Shown one piece after another: positions 1 to 4,205 of a DNA stretch of 5,789 bases. Origin of the DNA: DASPKW01 sp038244055 (GTDB lineage Bacteria > Planctomycetota > Phycisphaerae > Tepidisphaerales > Tepidisphaeraceae); assembly GCA_038244055.1 (NCBI GenBank), contig JBBRTW010000455.1, positions 1-5,789 of the forward strand, in the 5' to 3' direction. The notes below the pieces were generated by a model. It was not told where the DNA came from and searched no databases. It saw only the letters and a list, made by a program, of their open reading frames with translations. The stretch's first letter is position 1; the number at the start of each line of letters is the position of its first letter. The position numbers and the translations under genes are program-made.

Positions 1-1408
1 CGCCCGCAGCCCCGCCCCCTCCCCCAACCGCCCGTTCCACCAGCCTCCCCTCGCTCGACATCACCATCGCTCCCTCCTCGGCCGACGCCGCGGCCAGGCC
101 GTGCGATCCCTTCACCAGCCCCGCATCCAGCGGGATCACGTTCATCATCGCCCGCATCCCCAGCTTCCGCCGAGCCAGCGCCCACGCGATCTTCAATTTC
201 GGCGCGGCGATCTTCGGATCGAGAAACAACTCGGCCGGGTCGTATCCCGGCTTGCGGTGGATATCCACCGTCCGCGCGAAATCCGGGGCGCGATCATCAT
301 CGAGCCAGTAGTAATAGGTGAACCACGCATCGCGCTCCGCCAGCGCGATCAACTCCCCGCTCCGCGCATGATCCAGATGCGCCAGCCGCTTGCCCGATTC
401 ATCCAGCACGCTCCCCACGCCGGCCGCGCCCTCCAGTAACTTCTTCACTTCATCGACCCGCCCCGCATCCTTCACATACACATGTGCCACCTGATGATCC
501 GCCACCGCGAAGGCCGCGCTCGCCCCCGCATCCAGCATCTCCCGCCCCATCTCCTCGCGCACCGCCAGCAGCCCCGCCTGCCGCAAAACCCGGTTCAAAT
601 GCACCGGCCGACTCACCGGAGAAATCCCGTACTCCGACAAAATCACCACCCGCGCCCCCCGAGACTGAAAATGATCGATGAGCTTCCCGCACTCGGCATC
701 GAGCTCGCGCAAATCCCGAGCCAGCGCGCCGTCCGCCCCGGATTCCCCCACCGATTCCAACCCCTCCGCCCCCCGAGCCGATGCGCTCACAAAAGGCCCG
801 ACTTTTTGCAGAACATAATCCAAATGCGGCAGATAAACCAAAGTCAACGTCGCATCGTATTTCTTATCCACCTCGATCGAAGCCTCCGCGATCCAGCGCG
901 TTGCCGCGATGCTGGGGGCCGGCCACCAGAAATTGAAGAGGGGGAACCTGCCGAGTTTTTGTTGCAGCTCATCGCGGAGGCCGGCGGGATGGGTGTGGAC
1001 ATCCGGAATCTTCCGCCCATCCGCCGGATACATCGGCCGGGGCGTCACCGAATAATCGGCCGACGAGTACATGTTGTACCACCAGAACAGATTCGCGCAG
1101 GTGAAGCGCGGATCGCGGCGTTTGGCGGTCTCCCAGACTTTTTCCCCGGTGACCAGCTTGTTGGATTGCAGCCAGAAGCGCACCTCTGCGGTGGCGCGGA
1201 AGTACCAGCCATTGGCGACCGCACCATGCTCGGCGGGCCAGAGGCCGGTGAGATAGGTGGATTGGACGGTGGTGGTGACGGCGGGGAGGACCGGGCCGAT
1301 GGCCGCCCAGCGCCCGGAAGCGCGGAAGGCGTGCAGGCGCGGAGTGTGCCGCGGATCGATGAGATTCGCGGACAGGCCCACGGCGTTGATGATGACGGTT
1401 TTGTGCAT
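1..1408 (-). CDS. Type I phosphodiesterase / nucleotide pyrophosphatase-like protein (alkaline phosphatase superfamily), C-terminus cut by window edge
   Basis: The frame is open from an ATG at 1408-1406 to the left edge: 469 codons, no stop. It belongs to the type I phosphodiesterase/nucleotide pyrophosphatase branch of the alkaline phosphatase superfamily, which hydrolyses phosphate esters with a threonine nucleophile and two metals. Visible landmarks: residues 42-55 (PAVTTTVQSTYLTG), where Thr45 matches the usual nucleophile; PAEHG at 58-62; WWYNMYSS at 109-116; YLPHLDY at 192-198; LSEYGI at 257-262; VDIHRKPGYDP at 381-391; GSHG at 434-437, a typical metal-binding His. No signal peptide is seen, so it is probably cytoplasmic. 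Known members are about 455-460 residues, so little is missing. Odd points: several canonical metal ligands are replaced (Asn8, Gln201, Glu259, Tyr260), and residues 206-229 look like an insertion. The family resembles the phosphatase of ebo-type clusters as I remember it, but no other ebo gene is visible. Substrate unknown. The start lacks a clear ribosome binding site, but MHKTVIINAVGL is the expected N-terminus. Confidence 0.88.
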   Translation of the reverse strand, partial: MHKTVIINAVGLSANLIDPRHTPRLHAFRASGRWAAIGPVLPAVTTTVQSTYLTGLWPAEHGAVANGWYFRATAEVRFWLQSNKLVTGEKVWETAKRRDPRFTCANLFWWYNMYSSADYSVTPRPMYPADGRKIPDVHTHPAGLRDELQQKLGRFPLFNFWWPAPSIAATRWIAEASIEVDKKYDATLTLVYLPHLDYVLQKVGPFVSASARGAEGLESVGESGADGALARDLRELDAECGKLIDHFQSRGARVVILSEYGISPVSRPVHLNRVLRQAGLLAVREEMGREMLDAGASAAFAVADHQVAHVYVKDAGRVDEVKKLLEGAAGVGSVLDESGKRLAHLDHARSGELIALAERDAWFTYYYWLDDDRAPDFARTVDIHRKPGYDPAELFLDPKIAAPKLKIAWALARRKLGMRAMMNVIPLDAGLVKGSHGLAAASAEEGAMVMSSEGRLVERAVGGGGGAAG

Positions 1409-1711
1409 CGGGTAAGAGAGAGTTACCCGGAAGGCGAGCGAAGGAAAAGGGGCAGCGCTGCGCAGGGTCAGGAGCCGGCCACCCAGCGCCGTTACGAAGT
1501 TGAGAGGCGCTGGCCGGCTCCTGACCCTTTCTCGCTGCCCGGACGATACCGCACTGGTTCTGTCCAGGTCCGTCCGTCGTCGATAATGAATCAGCGATTT
1601 GAGCGCGGTATTGACCAATCTCTGTCAGACCCATCGCGTCGAATCCGTCGCATCTTTATCGTCCCTTCGTTACGATTGATTTGGCGAACACACCTGTTTT
1701 GAGACGCTGAA
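1409..1711. other. Divergent intergenic region
   Basis: This 303-bp gap separates the phosphodiesterase start (minus) from the DUF4238 start (plus) and must hold the promoters of both. Apart from the palindrome at 1450-1540 I see no convincing structure. TTGACC at 1611-1616 resembles a -35 box, but no good -10 lies at the proper distance. Open frames crossing this stretch are chance readings across the palindrome. Confidence 0.5.
1450..1540. repeat. Palindromic repeat (REP-like), copy 1
   Basis: A 17-bp arm AGGGTCAGGAGCCGGCC (1464-1480) is repeated perfectly as its reverse complement at 1512-1528. Inside, AGCGCC (1485-1490) pairs with GGCGCT (1506-1511) after a 4-nt bulge, leaving a 15-nt loop. 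Outside, GGGCAGCG (1450-1457) pairs with CGCTGCCC (1533-1540). It lies between two divergently oriented genes, where no terminator is needed and with no T-run, so a mobile or interspersed palindrome is likelier than a terminator. A related copy lies at 4021-4086. Confidence 0.8.
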
Positions 1712-2602
1712 ATGTCCAAACCCTTCAAAAATCCATCGTTCGCGCCATCGCCTGGAAGTCAGCACACGACACCCCGTCTTCTTCTGCGTCAGTGGGCGGT
1801 CGATACTCCGCATGGCAGGCGTGTCTGGACCTATGACTTGAAGACTGAAAAACTTCAACCCAAATCAATCAAAAGCATCATGTGCAGCATCGGGTTCTAT
1901 GACATGGAAAATGGCTCAAGCCTCGACCCCTTCCTGACAAGAATTGAGAACCAGGCTGGGCCTATTCTATCCAAGATCCGGCGCGCGCGTTCACCTTGCT
2001 CGTTATCGCCTGCCGAACAGAAGACGCTCGCCCTCTTCGTGATGCTGCAATATTTGCGCAGTCCGCTGATACGGAATCATTTGGAGGATTTCTACGCCGA
2101 TACTGCTCGCGACGGCAACGGAACGCCAATCCCTAAGTCGAAAGAACTGTTTTCAAAATACTACCCTGAGATGATGCCAGTCGAGGTGCAGTCAAGCTTC
2201 CTTGCAAACTGGTCATTTGATCTTGCTCGTCAGTTGTTCCAGAAGAGATGGGCTGTCGTCCAGGCTCGGAACGCCAGTTTTCTGATCTCCGATCACCCGG
2301 TTGTGTCGTGGTCTCCGGAAGGCACCGGTCCTGGAAAAGCGACGCTCAAGGCACGCACCTACTACATGCCAATCGCGCCGCATCTCTTGTTGCAGTTCGC
2401 CAATCTGACGCGGCTTCCATTTCCACACGGAGCCGCGTGTGGCGGGATTCGCGGTCAGATGTGGGCCAGAAATGGGTACATGGCGAGGGACGATGTAATT
2501 AAGGTGAACCACTTCCAGAAAATGAAGGCAGTAAGGTGGATTGTGGGCGCTAGTCGGAGTGCGTTGGATTTTGCGAACTCGCTACCGCCAGAAAAGCGTT
2601 GA
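1712..2602 (+). CDS. DUF4238 domain-containing protein
   Basis: A 296-residue protein matching the DUF4238 family, whose biochemical function is not known to me. Family marks: an N-terminal QH..P...L..W segment (Gln17, His18, Pro21, Trp28), a variant of the usual QHYVP.FYL..F; then VWTYDLKTEK at 38-47; a helical stretch LALFVMLQYLRSPLIR at 106-121, matching the family's Q..R.P motif; and a C-terminal core around FLISDHPV (190-197), equivalent to the F.TSDNP signature, here with His195 in place of Asn. No signal peptide or membrane span is seen, so it is probably cytoplasmic. Length is typical, so it looks intact. The ATG at 1712 has only a weak GAG upstream but is the right distance from the QH motif. 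It is the first gene of a co-directional group; the next starts 54 bp downstream. Composition differs from the flanking genes. The family identification is good; any role, including in defence, would be a guess. Confidence 0.85.
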   Translation: MSKPFKNPSFAPSPGSQHTTPRLLLRQWAVDTPHGRRVWTYDLKTEKLQPKSIKSIMCSIGFYDMENGSSLDPFLTRIENQAGPILSKIRRARSPCSLSPAEQKTLALFVMLQYLRSPLIRNHLEDFYADTARDGNGTPIPKSKELFSKYYPEMMPVEVQSSFLANWSFDLARQLFQKRWAVVQARNASFLISDHPVVSWSPEGTGPGKATLKARTYYMPIAPHLLLQFANLTRLPFPHGAACGGIRGQMWARNGYMARDDVIKVNHFQKMKAVRWIVGASRSALDFANSLPPEKR

Positions 2603-2656
2603 CATTCCCGCCAAGACGCGACAGACTTCTTTAAGCAGTCCGTACTGGAATTCCTC

Positions 2657-2848
2657 GTGAGCAAAGCCACCCCCAAGTTCTGCCCGATTTGCGGTCGACT
2701 TCTGGCGGAAACGCAAGATCGTCCGAAGGTGGGATGCGCTCGTTGCTATCGCCGGGATGTTGGCGTAAAAAGACGGGCCGTCCCTGGTCGGGCACCGCCA
2801 AATGCTTGGAGCGGGGATTCAAAGGAGTTGGAAAATGAGAAGGGGTGA
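2657..2848 (+). CDS. Small zinc-ribbon protein
   Basis: This 63-residue frame begins with GTG, with a GGAA just upstream (2648-2651) as a weak ribosome binding site. It contains two CxxC knuckles, CPIC at residues 9-12 and CARC at 27-30, separated by 14 residues. This is a classic four-cysteine zinc-ribbon spacing, so it probably binds one zinc ion. The tail is basic and then charged (KRRAVPGRAPP near 38-48, ending KELENEKG), which could suit nucleic-acid or protein contact. The stop at 2846-2848 overlaps the ATG of the next gene by 14 bases, so the two are probably translated together. I do not recognise a named family. The Cys pairs and the overlap argue that it is real, while its small size and GTG start keep confidence moderate. 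Confidence 0.6.
   Translation: MSKATPKFCPICGRLLAETQDRPKVGCARCYRRDVGVKRRAVPGRAPPNAWSGDSKELENEKG
2822..2827 (+). promoter_or_regulatory. Strong ribosome binding site (AAGGAG)
   Basis: AAGGAG lies 7 bases before the ATG at 2835 and decides the start of that gene over an upstream in-frame alternative at 2802. It is inside the 3' end of the zinc-ribbon gene and is the clearest Shine-Dalgarno sequence in the window. Confidence 0.8.
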
Positions 2849-3281
2849 TTTTTCTCTTTGCGTGGTGGTGGACGACGAGATTCTCCCGGAGCGCCCTGAC
2901 GCGGAGCTCGAATGTGCATGGGTGAATGCCATCACGGGTAAAGAGTTTTCGTTGCTTCTCGTCAATCGCGGTATCCGGCGCGTCGCAGTGGTGTTATCCA
3001 TTGATGGACTTTCTGCGGTATCTGGCCGCCCTGCGTCGTTGAAAACCTCACCTGCGTACATCGTTAGTCCTTCGTCGCAGTTCCTCGTTCGTGGCTGGCG
3101 CGTTGATCAACGTACAGCGGCGGCATTTCTTTTTGACGTTGCACCAAAGGGGTACGCAAGGCAGCTTGGAGAGAACACCGCGAATGTGGGTATTATCTCC
3201 GGCGCGTTTTTTGGGGAGGCACGGAGTGAACCTTGCGTAGACCTGCCTCGATTTTCTCTACGGTGGCCTAGTACCTCCTAA
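2835..3281 (+). CDS. Conserved hypothetical protein, N-terminal part (beta-rich domain), ended by an in-frame TAA
   Basis: It encodes 148 residues from the ATG at 2835, chosen for the AAGGAG site 7 bases upstream; a start at 2802 would add 11 unconvincing residues. The body is beta-rich: GKEFSLLLVNRG (35-46), RVAVVLSIDGLSAVSGRPAS (49-68), a YIVSPSSQFLVRGWRV strand pair (75-90), AAAFLF (95-100), then YARQLGENTANVGIISGAFF (107-126). I recognise this layout (RV.V..S.DGL....G+PAS ... GWR ... NVG+I..A.F.E) from unannotated proteins of diverse bacteria, but know no accession or function. In the fuller members I recall, a linker and a second conserved C-terminal block follow. That block appears here after the TAA, in the same frame (3282-3833), so this is probably the front part of a split gene. 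No signal peptide or membrane segment. It overlaps the zinc-ribbon gene by 14 bases. A truncated but functional protein remains possible. Confidence 0.7.
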   Translation: MRRGDFSLCVVVDDEILPERPDAELECAWVNAITGKEFSLLLVNRGIRRVAVVLSIDGLSAVSGRPASLKTSPAYIVSPSSQFLVRGWRVDQRTAAAFLFDVAPKGYARQLGENTANVGIISGAFFGEARSEPCVDLPRFSLRWPSTS

Positions 3282-3833
3282 GGGCCACAGAAGCGGCCCG
3301 AACCGGTGGACTCTTCCAGGGCAGGGACTCGGAGCGCGGAAGTGTCGTTGTCTCTTGGCACTTCAATATCGGCACCTAGCAATCGCATTCCAGCTGTTAA
3401 GACCCCGTTACCTGCAATCCACCAAAGGCCGCCATCTAATGCCCAGCCGGGCAAGGAGTTGCCGCCGGAGCAGATGCCCTTCTCCATGCGCACGCCGATG
3501 GCAAACACCCCGCGGGGGCGGGTGTCGGACACGGCTAATGCCCAGCCGGCCAAGCAGTTGTCGCCGGAGGAGATGCCATTCTCCCTGCGCGGGGCCGATG
3601 GCAAATACCCCGCCAGGGCGGGGTCGGACGCGGCGGCGAAGGAGGATACGGATAACGTGGCGGTAGCCTTTGGGCGACGGACAATGGATGCCGTTCGAGC
3701 GGTCTCGTTTACTCGCGCAAATCCAATGCGGCCTGATGTGGTGATCGACATCCGTTATGACTCGCCTCGTGCGCTTCGTGCCGCCGATGTGGGATGCCAG
3801 ATTCCACCGGGATGGAACGGGGGCGGGCGATAA
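3282..3833 (+). pseudogene. C-terminal part of the preceding gene, separated by a nonsense codon
   Basis: The frame of the 2835 gene continues without further stop from just after the TAA (3279-3281) to the TAA at 3831-3833. There is no ribosome binding site before the first possible start (GTG at 3306). The first part is a Pro-, Ser- and Arg-rich linker containing two 33-residue tandem units. The end, beginning about DNVAVAFGRRTMDAV and including SFTRANPMRPDVVIDIRYDS and ALRAAD, resembles the conserved C-terminal block that I recall in this family (roughly GTGFG ... V..V.F.RA...P.....I.YD....L...G). With the upstream part it would make a protein of about 332 residues. I infer one ancestral gene broken by a nonsense mutation. 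Stop readthrough or a sequencing error would leave it intact. A frame is also open on the opposite strand (3751-3278), but it has no recognisable family block. Confidence 0.55.
3436..3633 (+). repeat. Two 99-bp tandem repeats
   Basis: Unit A is 3436-3534 and unit B is 3535-3633, each starting CTAATGCCCAGCCGG and ending CGGACRCGG. By hand alignment they differ at about 12 positions plus two single-base indels, roughly 86% identical. The period is exactly 33 codons. In the plus frame the units read NAQPGKELPPEQMPFSM and NAQPAKQLSPEEMPFSL, and the indels compensate each other so the frame is kept. They lie in the linker of the split gene. Confidence 0.85.
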
Positions 3834-4020
3834 ACGCGGTAGAAATTCCCGGAGCTGTTTTCCGGTTCAATTCTGGCGATGCGGCGAAATGAAGCGTTAG
3901 GGCGAGCGACGGTTCCATTAAATCCGCGTTCAGTAAATGCTGTTCCGCGCGATCCATTGCCCCATCTTACCGTGAGGCCGCCACAAACATTCCATTGTTT
4001 TCGGGTTTGATTGGCCGGAA

Positions 4021-4086
4021 AGGGTCAGGAGCCGAGGGAAGCTTGGTCCGCTTGGTCGAGCTTTTTGGTGGCCGGCTCCTAACCCT
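4021..4086. repeat. Palindromic repeat (REP-like), copy 2
   Basis: AGGGTCAGGAGCCG (4021-4034) faces its reverse complement with one mismatch at 4073-4086. An inner AAGCT (4039-4043) pairs with AGCTT (4059-4063). Read on the minus strand, the right arm is AGGGTTAGGAGCCGGCCACC, matching 19 of 20 bases of the left arm of copy 1 (1464-1483). The two elements are therefore one family in opposite orientation. It lies between convergent genes, so it could also help end transcripts, though no T-run follows a simple stem. Confidence 0.78.
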
Positions 4087-4128
4087 GTGGCGTTCCTTCG
4101 CGGTTGGACGCCGCTTGCAAGTATTCAT

Positions 4129-4173
4129 CCGGGACGGCGCTCTGGTCGCTGCGCTCCCGGCGCTGTGTCCCGG
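4129..4173 (-). terminator. GC-rich hairpin downstream of GH127, doubtful terminator
   Basis: CCGGGAC (4129-4135) pairs with GTCCCGG (4167-4173), enclosing a GC-rich interior with a repeated CGGCGCT. It begins about 30 bases past the GH127 stop on the minus strand, a good place for a terminator. No U-run follows it, so intrinsic termination is doubtful. It could equally be another structured intergenic repeat. Confidence 0.25.
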
Positions 4174-4205
4174 CTTGTACTGATGCGCGGGGTCGCTTCG
4201 CCACT

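Larger units (their letters stand above)
1541..3435. other. Lower-GC accessory segment
   Basis: By eye, base composition drops soon after the first palindrome and stays lower through the DUF4238, zinc-ribbon and following gene. It returns to the GC-rich style of the flanks around the 99-bp repeats. Codons ending in A or T are frequent here, unlike in the two minus-strand flanking genes. This suggests acquisition from elsewhere. The limits are approximate and I did not calculate exact values. Confidence 0.5.
3834..4205. other. Intergenic region between convergent genes
   Basis: This 372-bp stretch separates the end of the plus-strand cassette from the stop of the minus-strand GH127 gene. It holds the second palindromic repeat (4021-4086) and a GC-rich hairpin (4129-4173). 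Short open frames here run through the repeat and resemble no protein. I see nothing else in 3834-4020. Confidence 0.5.

Noticed and set aside
969..1634. Minus-strand frame of about 220 codons
   Set aside because: It is out of frame with the conserved phosphodiesterase protein on the same strand and crosses the palindrome; no family resemblance.
482..1702. Long plus-strand open frame of about 400 codons
   Set aside because: It is antisense to the phosphodiesterase gene, rich in Arg, Pro and His as expected of a GC-rich shadow, and runs through the palindrome.
3282..3299. Small hairpin GGGCC / GGCCC just after the TAA, as a terminator
   Set aside because: Only five base pairs, no T-run, and the frame continues beyond it.
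3436..3633. CRISPR-like array
   Set aside because: Two adjacent diverged 99-bp units with no spacers; this is a tandem duplication.
3278..3751. Minus-strand frame opposite the repeat region, with a mildly hydrophobic stretch near its end
   Set aside because: The plus frame carries a recognisable family block and is in phase with the upstream gene; the minus frame shows no known motif and no ribosome binding site. Not fully excluded.
3995..4183. Short plus-strand frame of 62 codons
   Set aside because: Most of it is translated from the palindromic repeat and the GC-rich hairpin, with no ribosome binding site.
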